The notes under the pieces: generated by a model
Seen by the model: the letters and a program-made list of their open reading frames with translations, nothing else
Databases searched by the model: none
Told to the model about the DNA's origin: nothing
In this document: positions 49,278 through 58,961 of the stretch, in pieces
How the letters are laid out: the number at the start of each line of letters is the position of its first letter
How positions within the stretch are numbered: position 1 is the first letter of the stretch
NCBI GenBank assembly: GCA_910574865.1
Contig: CAJTDN010000008.1
Coordinates: 246,704-310,703 of the forward strand
Length of the DNA stretch: 64,000 nucleotides
Source of the DNA: Lachnospiraceae bacterium
Lineage (GTDB): Bacteria; Bacillota; Clostridia; Lachnospirales; Lachnospiraceae
Direction: 5' to 3'
Program-made: the position numbers and the translations under genes

Positions 49278-51830
49278 TTATGCCACCACCGCGTAAAATC
49301 CCCTGCGATGCCCTTCGATTTCTTTCGTGTCACAAATCGTGAACGCCCCCTCCAGACGGATATCATCCGAGGAAGCCCCCACGTAAACCTTCATCTCGCC
49401 CGCTTCCACAAGCCACCGCATTTTCCCGTCCAGATAAGCAAACTGGCTCGCCTTCATGCGGCACGTAAGCCGCCGTTCCTCCCCGGCTTTCAAAAATATC
49501 CTGGCGCATCCGGCAAATTCCCGGTTCGGCCGAAGCATCCCCGCCAGCACGTCTTCCACATAGATTTGCGCCACTTCCTCACCGTCCGTGCCGCTTGTGT
49601 TTTTCACGGAAAATGATACTTCCACTTGCCCGTCTGCCGCAACGTCCGGCGTGACCGCCAAATCGGAGTATTCAAATTTCGAATAACTCAGCCCATGCCC
49701 GAACGGGAACAGCGGTTCCACGGAATTTTCCACATATTTGCAAAGTGACATCTTCTCCCTGACCGCCTGGTAAGCGTTTCCCGTCTTCTGCCCCGCGTAA
49801 ATCGGAATCTGCCCCGCGTTCCTGGCAGCCGTGGCCGGAAGCCGTCCCGCCGGGTTATAATCCCCGAAAAGGACATCGGCGATGGCCGTCCCGCCGGTGC
49901 TCCCCGGATACCAGCATTCCAAAATGGCGGCACATTTTTCTTTCAGCGTCACGCTGCTTAGCGGGCGCGCGTCCATGTGCAACAAGATGACCGGTTTCCC
50001 CAACCCGAACAATTCCGACACCATTTCCTCCTGCACCCCGGTCAGACCGATATCACAACTGTCAATTCCTTCCCCGACGGTACAACTGCTGCCCCAGCCA
50101 TATTTCCCGCCAACCGCCACGATGACGACATCCGCTTCCCTGGCAGCCTTCTTCGCCGCCGCGAACCCGCTCCGGTCAAACCCGGCATACTCACAGCCCT
50201 TCTCGTAAATGATTTCGGCATCGGCCGCCTTGTCCCGAATCGCCTTCAGCACGGTCGGTGTCGTCTGGCCAAACATCGCCCCCAACGCCTGCCCCACGGC
50301 CTCTGGTTCCTTTAACACGTTGCTTCCCTCATAGGTCGGCTTCGCCGCAGACCTTCCTTGCACTGTCTCTGTTTCATCTGGCTTTTGCGCAGACTGTCCC
50401 CGCACCGCTTCCGCCCCGTCCGGCTTCGCCGCAGACCTTCCCTGCGTCGCTTCCGTTTCATCCTGCTCTTGCGCGGACCGCTCTTGCTGCGCCGTCTCCG
50501 TCCGCTCCATCGCGTCCAGTTTTTCCGCCGCCGCTTCCATGCCGCCCATCTCGCCGAGCGCGCCGCTAAGCCCCATGTCAATCGCGGCCGGGAACGTGTA
50601 GCAGCCGAACAACAAGCGGATGCTGTCGGCATGCGGGCCGATCACCGCGATTTTCTGCCTCTTTTTCTCAAGCGGGAGCACGCCGTCATTTTTCAGGAGC
50701 ACGATGGATTCCCGCGCCGCGCGCAGGCTACGCTCCACGTTTTCTGGCGACGAAAACGCCGCCTCCACGCTTTCTTCCAGCGGATAAGGATTTTCAAACA
50801 GTCCCAATCGGAACTTCATTTCCAACACCCGCAAGGCCGCCCGGTCTATGTAACTTTCCTCCAGTTCCCCGCCTTGCACCTTCCGCGCCAGTTCGTCCGT
50901 ATAACCGACCGGCATCGGGCATTCCACGTCAAGCCCGGCCTTCAAGGCCTGCACGCCTGCTTCCTCCATGCTGCCCTTGATCCGATGCGAGACCAGCTTG
51001 TCAATGGACTGGTAATCCGACACGACCGCGCCGTCAAACTTCATCTCCCCGCGAAGCAAATCCGTGAGAATCTTTTCCGAGCCGACGACTAGCTCGTTAT
51101 CCAGGCTGCCATAAGAATTCATGATGGATAAGAGGCCGCCCTCCGTCATCGCCGCCTGGAACGGCTTCGCGTAATCCTCACGGATTTCCCGCTTCGGAAT
51201 CGGGTTGCTCGACATGTTGAGTCCCCCGTCGCCAAAACCGTACCCCAGGAAATGCTTCCCGGTCGCGGCGACACCTTTCTTTTGTTCCTCCCCTTGCAAT
51301 CCTTTCGTGAACGCAACGCTCATCATCGCGCAGAGCGTCGGATCCTCGCCGTATGTCTCACCGACCCGCCCCCACCTGGGGTCGCGCCCCAAATCCATGA
51401 CCGGGGACAACGCCTGCCGGTATCCGGTCGAGCGCATCTGCTGGGAAATCGTGTCCGTCATGTCCTCCACGACCCGCACATCAAACGTGGCCCCCAGCCC
51501 AATGGCCGACGGGAAAATCGTCGCCCCGGGAAGCACCGCCCCCGTCAAGGCTTCCGCATGCAGGATAGGGGGAATCCCCAGACGGTTGTTCTGTATCACG
51601 TAGTCAATCACCCGCCGGTTCACCTCCGCCGTCCTAGCCGGTGTCTCCTGTGCCGACTGCACCATCATCTCACCAATCCCGCACGTCCTTCCTTCCAGTT
51701 CCGACATTTGCTCCGTGTCCATGACCAGGGCGCATTGTAACTGCCCTATCTTTTCCTCCAATGTCATCCTTCCAAGCAGGTCTTTCGCCCGTTCGCCCGC
51801 ATTCCTTGCCGCATCCTTATATAATTCCAT
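49278..51830 (-). CDS. Glycoside hydrolase family 3 (beta-glucosidase/xylosidase type)
   Basis: About 850 residues, intracellular (no signal peptide). The N-terminal GH3 barrel has the nucleophile region GAVVSDYQSI, VAATGKHFLGYG and PIPKREIREDY. A C-terminal sandwich (VIVAVGGKYGWGSSCTVGEG, PVILLHMDARPLSSV) and a fibronectin-like end (FPFGHGLSYSKFEYSDL) follow. A low-complexity insert between the two GH3 domains contains a 14-residue unit repeated about four times. Last gene of the glycan operon; its start overlaps the GH78 stop, with AGGAGG eight bases before ATG 51830. Confidence 0.9.
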   Translation of the reverse strand: MELYKDAARNAGERAKDLLGRMTLEEKIGQLQCALVMDTEQMSELEGRTCGIGEMMVQSAQETPARTAEVNRRVIDYVIQNNRLGIPPILHAEALTGAVLPGATIFPSAIGLGATFDVRVVEDMTDTISQQMRSTGYRQALSPVMDLGRDPRWGRVGETYGEDPTLCAMMSVAFTKGLQGEEQKKGVAATGKHFLGYGFGDGGLNMSSNPIPKREIREDYAKPFQAAMTEGGLLSIMNSYGSLDNELVVGSEKILTDLLRGEMKFDGAVVSDYQSIDKLVSHRIKGSMEEAGVQALKAGLDVECPMPVGYTDELARKVQGGELEESYIDRAALRVLEMKFRLGLFENPYPLEESVEAAFSSPENVERSLRAARESIVLLKNDGVLPLEKKRQKIAVIGPHADSIRLLFGCYTFPAAIDMGLSGALGEMGGMEAAAEKLDAMERTETAQQERSAQEQDETEATQGRSAAKPDGAEAVRGQSAQKPDETETVQGRSAAKPTYEGSNVLKEPEAVGQALGAMFGQTTPTVLKAIRDKAADAEIIYEKGCEYAGFDRSGFAAAKKAAREADVVIVAVGGKYGWGSSCTVGEGIDSCDIGLTGVQEEMVSELFGLGKPVILLHMDARPLSSVTLKEKCAAILECWYPGSTGGTAIADVLFGDYNPAGRLPATAARNAGQIPIYAGQKTGNAYQAVREKMSLCKYVENSVEPLFPFGHGLSYSKFEYSDLAVTPDVAADGQVEVSFSVKNTSGTDGEEVAQIYVEDVLAGMLRPNREFAGCARIFLKAGEERRLTCRMKASQFAYLDGKMRWLVEAGEMKVYVGASSDDIRLEGAFTICDTKEIEGHRRGFYAVVA
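50335..50505 (-). repeat. 42-bp tandem repeat inside the GH3 gene
   Basis: Four imperfect units encode ERSAQEQDETEATQ, GRSAAKPDGAEAVR, GQSAQKPDETETVQ and a partial GRSAAKP. Period 42 bp, so length changes keep the frame. Confidence 0.75.
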
Positions 51831-51832
51831 TT

Positions 51833-54610
51833 TCATTTCCTCCTCGAATCATATGTCACCATCGCACCGCCACAAATCCGCTCTTTCCTGCCATCCGGCA
51901 ATTCCACCGTCGCGTGGCATCCCGCCGGGATTTCCACCTGGTAGCGGACACCCTCGCCCGTCTTGTTCCACCGGCTCGTCACCCGGCCGAGCGGCGATTC
52001 ATAGGCAAATTCCGCATAATCCAGCATTTTCCCCGGCCGCGGCGTAATCCTAAATTCATTTTCCCCGGCAATGTTCACCCCGCAGACCGTGCCAAACACC
52101 CAGTCGCAGATGGCTCCCTTGGAATAATGGTTCAGGGACGCGTCATCACTCCAGTTTTCCCAAATCGTGGTCGCCCCTTTACGGATTTCGTACGCCCAAC
52201 TCGGATATTCCTCCTGCAAAAGCATCTGGTACGCGTCTTCCAGATATCCGGCTTTCGTCAGTTCGTCCAGCAGAAACGGCGTGGACAGAAAGCCCGTTCC
52301 CACATGGTGGTTGTTTTTCCTCACCAGTTCCACCAGCCCGTCCTGCACGTTTTTCTTCATTTCCCCGTCATGCTCCAGAAGCTCCAGTGCCAACGGGCGC
52401 ACGTACTTACACATCCGCCCGGACTCGACATGTTTGTCCTTCAGATAATAATGGCAATACGCGGCATTCGATTCTTCCGCATACGTCCGATACAACACGG
52501 TATCATCCGCTTTTCCCAGACATTCCGCGATTTCAGCCATGACGCGCAATGTATAAACCAAATACGCCGTCGCCTCCTCGCACGTGTCCGCGAGAGCCGC
52601 CACCGTGTCCACGCCCGGCTCCGTCCACTCACCAAAATGGAAACCGCTCGTCACCATATATTTGCGCCATTCGCCGGGCGGCAGTTTTTTGTCCAGTTGC
52701 GGGTCGCCCTCCACGCCCCGGCGGCTTAACAGAAATTCCATCAACCGTTTCATCAGCTCGTAATAGTTCTCAAGCATCTCTTTGTCAAAATAATGCTTCC
52801 AATACCGATAGGGAATCAGGATTCCCGCGTCCGTCCAACCGGCCGAGCCTTCCACGTGCGCGTTCGGCCCGCCGTGCGCCCCGCAGCGTGGCACGATGTT
52901 GTAAATCTTGCCGTCCTTTGCCTGGTCGTCATATAAGTCGCGAATCCATTTGCGGAAGAAGGCGGAGAAATCCATAAAATAGCATCCCGCGTTGAAAAAC
53001 AGCTGCGCGTCCCCCGTCCATCCGGCCCGCTCCCTGGTCGGGCAGTCCGTCGGGACATCGAGGAAATTCCCCTTCATGCTCCACAACGTGTTCTCCACAA
53101 TCTGGTTTAAATCCTTGGACGAGCTGTGGAATTTCGCGCAGACTTCCATGTCGGAATACACCGCGATTGCCGTGAAATCTTGCGGGTTTATGCCCGCAAA
53201 CGAAGAATCGGACGGCCACGCGGCGGACGTTTGACCGCTGTCCCGGCAACCTGTATCCCAGCCGCTTGCAGCGGCGGCTTCGCCTTCGCCCGGCCAGTTT
53301 TCCACCAGCACGTAGCGGAAGCCTTGGAAACAAAATTTCGGTTTCCAATATTCGCGCCCTTTCCCGGCGCACCGATAAACGATTTTCTGGAACTTGTCAA
53401 AATCGCGCGGATCTTCCTGGAACGTCAGCCGCTGTAAAAGGTTGTCGAGCGTGAAATTCCCGTTCTCGTCCAGTTTTTCCCCCATCGTCAGACGCACCTC
53501 GCGCCCCTTTTCCCCCGACACGAAAAATTCCACGTAGCCGGCGATATTTTGCCCGAAATCCAGCACCGTCTGCCCGTTCGGCGTGCGAAGGAGGGTCGGC
53601 TTGAACCGTTCATGCTCCGTCACGCGCACGTTGTTCGAGCAGCATAATTTCGTCTTCCACTCCACCTCTTTCGCATGTCCCTGGAAACTCGGCTCCTTCG
53701 AAGCGTCCACGCGCTCCCCGCCCTTGATGTCCGTATAGTAAACCGGGCCGTCATTGCTCCACGTAAAGCTCCCGTCCGTGGCCACGACATGCCGCACGCC
53801 CTGGCCGTCTTCCCATTCCAACTGGGCGAACACCGCCGTGTGCTCCCCGAACACGTAATTTTCATCCATCACGCCCAGGTTCCCGCGAAACCACCCGTCA
53901 CCCAGCGTGATGAGCCACTCATTGTCGCCCTCGTGCAAAAGCTCCGTCACGTCATACACCTGGTATTGCATGCGGGTCTCATATGTCGTGCTGCCCGGCG
54001 CCAGCACCTGGTCGCCCACCCGCTTCCCGTTCAGGACCACCTCATACACGCCGCAGGACGTGATATACATCCTCGCCGCGCGCACGTCCCCGCCCGGGAA
54101 CACCTTTCGGAAATAATCCGCCGGATAATGTACTCCCCGCTCCGGCTCGTAATCGCCGCTGATCCACTTCGCGCTCCAGTCGCTTTCCTTCAAAAGCCCC
54201 GTCTCGAACCACGTGGGCTCGCTCCAGTCCCCGGCGGATTCCCACGCCTTTGCGGCAGATTCGCATCCATCCGCGACCTCGTCTTGCTTCCCGTCCGCTT
54301 CGCTCCCTTGCGGTTTCATCTCGCCCTTCACGGTCTCCTCGTCCCAGACGCGCACCTGCCAGTACACGCGCTCACGGCTTTTTAATGTTCCCCCGTACGG
54401 GTGGTGCAGCATGCTTTCACTTCTGACGATTCCGCTTTGCCAGACATAATTTCCCACCGCCAGATCCGCCTCCGAATGCGCCGCGCGTATCTCAAACGCG
54501 GTCTGCCGCTTCCCGTCCCCTTGCAAGTTCCAGCCAAAACGTGGCTTCTCAATATCGATACCCAACGGATTTTTCAAATACTCCGTCTTCAAATTTACCG
54601 CCTTTAACAT
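51833..54610 (-). CDS. Alpha-L-rhamnosidase (GH78)
   Basis: 925 residues. N-terminal sandwich domains (TEYLKNPLGIDIEKPRFGW, FRKVFPGGDVRAARMYITS, GVYEVVLNGKRVGD) and a catalytic (alpha/alpha)6 barrel with DVPTDCPTRERAGWTGDAQ, the GH78 signature holding catalytic acids, then AGWTDAGILIPY and a C-terminal PRPG domain. Removes terminal L-rhamnose from plant glycosides or polysaccharides. No signal peptide, so it acts on imported oligosaccharides. ATG 54610 follows AGGAGGAG. Confidence 0.92.
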   Translation of the reverse strand: MLKAVNLKTEYLKNPLGIDIEKPRFGWNLQGDGKRQTAFEIRAAHSEADLAVGNYVWQSGIVRSESMLHHPYGGTLKSRERVYWQVRVWDEETVKGEMKPQGSEADGKQDEVADGCESAAKAWESAGDWSEPTWFETGLLKESDWSAKWISGDYEPERGVHYPADYFRKVFPGGDVRAARMYITSCGVYEVVLNGKRVGDQVLAPGSTTYETRMQYQVYDVTELLHEGDNEWLITLGDGWFRGNLGVMDENYVFGEHTAVFAQLEWEDGQGVRHVVATDGSFTWSNDGPVYYTDIKGGERVDASKEPSFQGHAKEVEWKTKLCCSNNVRVTEHERFKPTLLRTPNGQTVLDFGQNIAGYVEFFVSGEKGREVRLTMGEKLDENGNFTLDNLLQRLTFQEDPRDFDKFQKIVYRCAGKGREYWKPKFCFQGFRYVLVENWPGEGEAAAASGWDTGCRDSGQTSAAWPSDSSFAGINPQDFTAIAVYSDMEVCAKFHSSSKDLNQIVENTLWSMKGNFLDVPTDCPTRERAGWTGDAQLFFNAGCYFMDFSAFFRKWIRDLYDDQAKDGKIYNIVPRCGAHGGPNAHVEGSAGWTDAGILIPYRYWKHYFDKEMLENYYELMKRLMEFLLSRRGVEGDPQLDKKLPPGEWRKYMVTSGFHFGEWTEPGVDTVAALADTCEEATAYLVYTLRVMAEIAECLGKADDTVLYRTYAEESNAAYCHYYLKDKHVESGRMCKYVRPLALELLEHDGEMKKNVQDGLVELVRKNNHHVGTGFLSTPFLLDELTKAGYLEDAYQMLLQEEYPSWAYEIRKGATTIWENWSDDASLNHYSKGAICDWVFGTVCGVNIAGENEFRITPRPGKMLDYAEFAYESPLGRVTSRWNKTGEGVRYQVEIPAGCHATVELPDGRKERICGGAMVTYDSRRK

Positions 54611-54626
54611 CTTCCGCTCCTCCTTT

Positions 54627-54735
54627 ACTTTGCCCGCGCGAACATGATTTATCGTTCCGCGCCCGGCACTATTTCGCCCGCGCGGCCATGATTTATCCAT
54701 CCGCGCCAGGCATTATTTCGCCCGCGCGAACATGA
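54627..54735. repeat. Tandem copies of the GH2 gene's 3' end (44-bp period)
   Basis: GCCCGCGCG followed by A/G-A/C-CATGATTT starts at 54632, 54676 and 54720. The copy at 54720 encodes the last residues of GH2 (IMFARAK); the other two lie in the gap before GH78. It looks like local tandem duplication of the gene terminus. Confidence 0.75.
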
Positions 54736-57127
54736 TTTTTTCTTCCAGCCCTTCCGCGCGCACTTTCATCTTGATTTCGCCCGCGAGGCCGTTGCTCCTC
54801 ACAACAAAAATCATCCGCCCTTGCCACGTGTCATACACGTTTCCGAGAAATGAATCCGTCGTGTAAGGATTCCCGCTCCCAATGGCCGCGAGCGTCCCCG
54901 CGCCTTCGACTTCCACCTTGATGCGACGCTCGGAAAGCATCTTGCAAATGCCCTCCCCGTCCGTCACTTCCACGGACACGTACAGCAGATCTTCCCCGTC
55001 CGCAAAAATTTCGTTCCGTTCCGGGCGCACCGTGAGATGCGTTACCTTTCCCGCGCTCCTTAAAACGCCCTCTTCTATCTTCACGCCGTTTTCATCATAA
55101 TTGACCGCCTTTAATTCCCCCGAACGATATGTCGTCTCGAAAAACGCCCGGCAATCCGTCAGAGCCTTTTTCCCAAGGCTTTTCCCGTCCTGCCACAATT
55201 CCACCTGGCTGCCGATGGCATACACTTCGATTTCGGCCCGCTTTCCTTCCATGCCCGGCCAACTGAAGCTTTCCACTGCATCCGTGCCACGCCAGTTCCC
55301 GAAGAAATATTTCTCCCCGTCATGGTCAACCGGCCGCATCGCGATGCAAGGCTTCCTACATTGCCCCCAGATGACGGCCGAATACCTGGCCGGGACTTGC
55401 GCGTGCCCGGTCATGTCAATCGCGCCGCATCCCGCGCTCACACATGGGTAAGGCCGGTTGAAGCCGCCCCGCGTCGTCCCATAAATCGGGACGCCGATGC
55501 CCGCCTCGCCTAAATAATCCCACGCCGTCCACTGGAAATCCCCGATGACGTACGGGCTGTTTTCAATCAACCTCCAGTTTTTGGCCAACGCGGGCGGATA
55601 CGTCTCGGAACCGACCATCACGCGCTTAGGATTCCACTCATGATGCGGCTCATAACATTGCTCCGCATAGTTGTATCCCACGATATCCATCTCGTCAAAA
55701 CAAGGCTTCAACAATTTTTCCACTTTCTTCGGCTTTCCCATCACCTTGGAAATAATGGGAACCACCGTCACGATGATGTTGGCTAAAAGACTCCCCGCCG
55801 CCTGGGAACCCTTCGCCTCCTCATACGGATCCACCACGTCGTCCGGGGTCGTCTTCGACTTGCTGATGCTGCCCATGGCCGCGACCACCGGGTTAATCGC
55901 ATTTAACGTCGGTCTGGAATCATCCAGTTGGTGACAATGCGCGTTCAGCATTTTGCTGATTTCGGCTCCCCTTGGCATCCCCACGTCGGAAATCTCGTTT
56001 CCGTAAGAGTAAATGACGACCGACGGATGGTTGACCGCCACCTGAATCATGGAAGTCAAATCCTTCTTCCATTCCTTCTGGAAATAAATACCGTAATCAT
56101 AATCCGACTGCTTCCCTTCCCATTGGTCGAACGCTTCCACCATCACATACAAACCGGCCTCGTCACAAGCGTCCAAAAACGCCTTCCCTGCCGGGTTGTG
56201 CGCATAGCGAACCGCGTTGTACCCGTTTTCCTTCAGGATTTTCGCCCTGCGCAGTTCTGCCGCGTAAAGGCTCACCGCCCCCAGCGGTCCGTGGTCATGG
56301 TGGACGCAGCCGCCCCTTAATTTTACCGTTTTCCCGTTCACGCACATCCCTTGCCTGGCGTTCCAGTCAAGCAGGCGGATGCCCGTGCGCGTCTTAACCT
56401 CGTCAAGCACTTCCCCGTCCCGTTCCAGGATGATTTTCACGTCGTATAATTCCGGCGTCTCGGCCGACCAAAACCTCGCATCCTCGACGATGATGTCACA
56501 GCACGCCAGGCAGCGGTTTTCCCGCTCCGCCTTCGCTTCGCCTTTTAGCACCCCGTCCTTATAAAATTCCACGCGCGCATCGCACGTCCCGGCCCCGGCG
56601 GACAACGCCGCCTCGACATGCACGGTCGGCGGATCCAGGGAAACCGTGACAAGCTTCGTCTCATTCGGCACGATATACGCCTTGCCCGGAGCACGCGCCA
56701 GATACACGTCTCGGTAAATCCCGCTGCCACTGTACCACCTGGAATTGGGAGTCTGCGTGTTGTCCGCGATGACCTCGATGACATTGTCCTTGCCAATTTT
56801 CAACTTCCCCGTCAAATCAACGAAAAACGTCGAATACCCATAAATCCTGCCCCCGACCCTTTCGCCGTTCAACAACACGCTGGACTTCATGTAAACACCC
56901 TCGAATTCCAGCATCACGGTTTGCGCGGCATACTCTGGTTCGCCAAACAACACCTTCTGGTAATGATATTTCCCGCCGGGAAAAAATCCCATGGTGACAC
57001 CGTTTTTCACGTCCTTCAACCGCTTTTCCGTCAGCATGGCATCGTGTGGAAGCCATACCTTTTGCTTCTTGTCTGGCATCCTGTCATCCCAGAACATCCA
57101 GCCTTGGTTCCATTTTGTAAATTTCAT
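54713..57127 (-). CDS. Glycoside hydrolase family 2 (beta-galactosidase-like)
   Basis: 804 residues: sugar-binding domain (WNQGWMFWDDRM, WLPHDAMLTEKR, GGKYHYQKVLFG), immunoglobulin-like domain, and TIM barrel with RGGCVHHDHGPLGAV, YSYGNEISDVG (acid/base Glu in NE) and VMVGSETYPPA (nucleophile Glu), then C-terminal Ig domains. No signal peptide. Works on beta-galactosides or related beta-linked sugars after import. Long upstream frame to 57259 was rejected for the ATG 57127. Confidence 0.88.
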   Translation of the reverse strand: MKFTKWNQGWMFWDDRMPDKKQKVWLPHDAMLTEKRLKDVKNGVTMGFFPGGKYHYQKVLFGEPEYAAQTVMLEFEGVYMKSSVLLNGERVGGRIYGYSTFFVDLTGKLKIGKDNVIEVIADNTQTPNSRWYSGSGIYRDVYLARAPGKAYIVPNETKLVTVSLDPPTVHVEAALSAGAGTCDARVEFYKDGVLKGEAKAERENRCLACCDIIVEDARFWSAETPELYDVKIILERDGEVLDEVKTRTGIRLLDWNARQGMCVNGKTVKLRGGCVHHDHGPLGAVSLYAAELRRAKILKENGYNAVRYAHNPAGKAFLDACDEAGLYVMVEAFDQWEGKQSDYDYGIYFQKEWKKDLTSMIQVAVNHPSVVIYSYGNEISDVGMPRGAEISKMLNAHCHQLDDSRPTLNAINPVVAAMGSISKSKTTPDDVVDPYEEAKGSQAAGSLLANIIVTVVPIISKVMGKPKKVEKLLKPCFDEMDIVGYNYAEQCYEPHHEWNPKRVMVGSETYPPALAKNWRLIENSPYVIGDFQWTAWDYLGEAGIGVPIYGTTRGGFNRPYPCVSAGCGAIDMTGHAQVPARYSAVIWGQCRKPCIAMRPVDHDGEKYFFGNWRGTDAVESFSWPGMEGKRAEIEVYAIGSQVELWQDGKSLGKKALTDCRAFFETTYRSGELKAVNYDENGVKIEEGVLRSAGKVTHLTVRPERNEIFADGEDLLYVSVEVTDGEGICKMLSERRIKVEVEGAGTLAAIGSGNPYTTDSFLGNVYDTWQGRMIFVVRSNGLAGEIKMKVRAEGLEEKIMFARAK

Positions 57128-57152
57128 GATATATGCTCCTCGTATGTTTTTA

Positions 57153-57280
57153 TAAAAAAGAGTTTCGCTTGCGAAACTCTCGCGCCGGAGCGCGGCCGCG
57201 TCAGCAGCCATTTTCCTTAGGCGCGAAGTACGCATCCTCCCGGAGGGTTTTTGTTTCATAGGGAACGAAGTTTCCTATGA
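57153..57280. repeat. Palindromes upstream of GH2
   Basis: AGAGTTTCGC/GCGAAACTCT (57154-57176) and CATAGGGAAC/TTTCCTATG (57257-57280) are strong hairpins in a GC-rich gap, similar in style to those at 47141 and 63072. The gap carries the operon break between transporter and GH2 and may hold a promoter that I could not place. Confidence 0.45.
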
Positions 57281-57290
57281 AATGACAAAA

Positions 57291-57335
57291 GCTCCTGAAA
57301 CCTCCCTTCACTTTTTGTGAGCGATTTTCCAGGAG
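57291..57335 (-). terminator. Terminator after the symporter gene
   Basis: GCTCCTG/CAGGAGC arms with an inner hairpin and T-rich flank on each side, 18 bp past the stop codon. Confidence 0.6.
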
Positions 57336-57352
57336 CATTTTTCCTTATTACA

Positions 57353-58864
57353 TTAATTCCGCCGGCTGCCGTCCTCGTTCAGCCCGTTCTCCACGCGCAA
57401 CTTTTTCAATTGTTTTTCCAAATCAAAAAAGCAGAGCAGGACGATGTCAATTGCCAGGAAAATAAGCGGGATAACATTGTAGGCGAAGCTGATGCCGGAA
57501 AGGGCCCCTTCCACCGCCTGTGCGCCGCCGCTTACATATTGGTCAAACCCTTCCACCCCCAGTGCCGCGAGCTCCTCCCAGTTGGCGAAGCCGTTGTCAA
57601 ATACCGCCGCCGTCAAAAGGTCGAACCCGGTCATGGACAAAATCACGCCAATCAGCACGCTGCTTAAGCTGGTCGCCATTTTCTGCGCGAAGCTGATAAA
57701 CGCGGAATACATACCCTCGGCAATGACACCCGTCTTATAACGTCCGTATTCCATGCATTCGAAGTTAATCTGCGAACCGACACAAGCGATGAAAATATTC
57801 GGCAGGCTGAGTAACAGATAACCGATGCATTGTAACGGAAGGACACGCGGAAAAAACATACGCACGACGACTCCCGCCGCCGCGAGGATCATCGACCCTC
57901 GGATGACTGATGCCACCCCGAACTTGTTACAAATTTTCGGAATAAAAATATAAATCGGCAACATCAACGCGCTCATCGCCATCACGATGGAGAACGTACC
58001 CAGATTTCCATATACATATTGGAAATAATACTGCCCGATTGTAAACGTGCTCATCATGATCAGCATGAAGCAAAAATTGATAATCGTGTACATGAACACA
58101 TATTTATTCTTAAAAATGCTTTTCAAAAAAACGCCAATCGGGACGTTTTCCTTGGCTTGTGAAGAATCATATCCCCCGTAGGCCGCCAGTTCCTCCTCGC
58201 TGTATTCCTTGCACATGAAGAATGCCGCGATACAAGACGCGATACCAAGTGCGCCGGTAACCAGCGCGATGATGACAAATCCTTGTTGCGCCCCGTGGAA
58301 GGAGGCGATGACCGCCGGCAATGCCATCTGCAACACCAGCGAACCGACCGCGAACACCACGCCGACAATGGTCAGCAGCTTGATTCTGTTCTTGTCATAA
58401 ACCACGCACCGCTTGATATGCGTTTCATATCCGATATTGCACATTGTCCCGAAGACCGCGCTGGCCAAGGTGGAAAACAGAGTGATATAAACGACTAACG
58501 CGGTATTCTTCCCCTGCTGCGACATGCCCGCGAACCAGCCGCTCGGTGCCACGAAAATGGCAATCGTGCAAAGCCACATCAGGATTCCCGCCAGCACGTA
58601 GGGCCTCGCTTTGCCGAACCGCGTGTGCGTCTTGTCGATGACGGCCCCCATCGGCAAGTCGGTAACCGCGTCGATGGCCGTCTTCAGCGCGACCCCCGCC
58701 GACACGGCCGCCGCCGTCACTCCCAGGCTGTTCGTGGCAAAATACGTGACCTCGCCCACCATTAACCCGTTCAAAATGTTCCCCACCCGCAGCAGTGAAA
58801 ACCCCAGTGCCTTTGTCTTTGAAAATTTTTCATCTGCCACGTTCAACCTTGCCATTTCTCCCAT
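57353..58864 (-). CDS. GPH-family sugar:cation symporter
   Basis: 503 residues, about 12 membrane segments. Signature of the glycoside-pentoside-hexuronide family: TDLPMGAVIDKTHTRFGKARPY (DxxxGxxxDxTxxRxGxxRPY) near residue 69. Probably imports the oligosaccharide that the three glycosidases degrade. ATG 58864 follows AGGAGAAAG. Downstream terminator separates it from GH2, so the glycosidases may have an extra promoter. Confidence 0.88.
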   Translation of the reverse strand: MGEMARLNVADEKFSKTKALGFSLLRVGNILNGLMVGEVTYFATNSLGVTAAAVSAGVALKTAIDAVTDLPMGAVIDKTHTRFGKARPYVLAGILMWLCTIAIFVAPSGWFAGMSQQGKNTALVVYITLFSTLASAVFGTMCNIGYETHIKRCVVYDKNRIKLLTIVGVVFAVGSLVLQMALPAVIASFHGAQQGFVIIALVTGALGIASCIAAFFMCKEYSEEELAAYGGYDSSQAKENVPIGVFLKSIFKNKYVFMYTIINFCFMLIMMSTFTIGQYYFQYVYGNLGTFSIVMAMSALMLPIYIFIPKICNKFGVASVIRGSMILAAAGVVVRMFFPRVLPLQCIGYLLLSLPNIFIACVGSQINFECMEYGRYKTGVIAEGMYSAFISFAQKMATSLSSVLIGVILSMTGFDLLTAAVFDNGFANWEELAALGVEGFDQYVSGGAQAVEGALSGISFAYNVIPLIFLAIDIVLLCFFDLEKQLKKLRVENGLNEDGSRRN

Positions 58865-58961
58865 GACTCTTTCTCCTTTTCTTTTTTTCATCACTCTATC
58901 GGCTTTTCCTATCTTCCATCTCACTTGCCAGTTTACTGATTTTCCCGCGGGGCATACCGCT

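Noticed and set aside
49278..58864. Bacteroidetes-type polysaccharide utilization locus
   Set aside because: No SusC/SusD pair and no signal peptides; a GPH symporter and cytoplasmic glycosidases indicate a Gram-positive import-then-digest locus.
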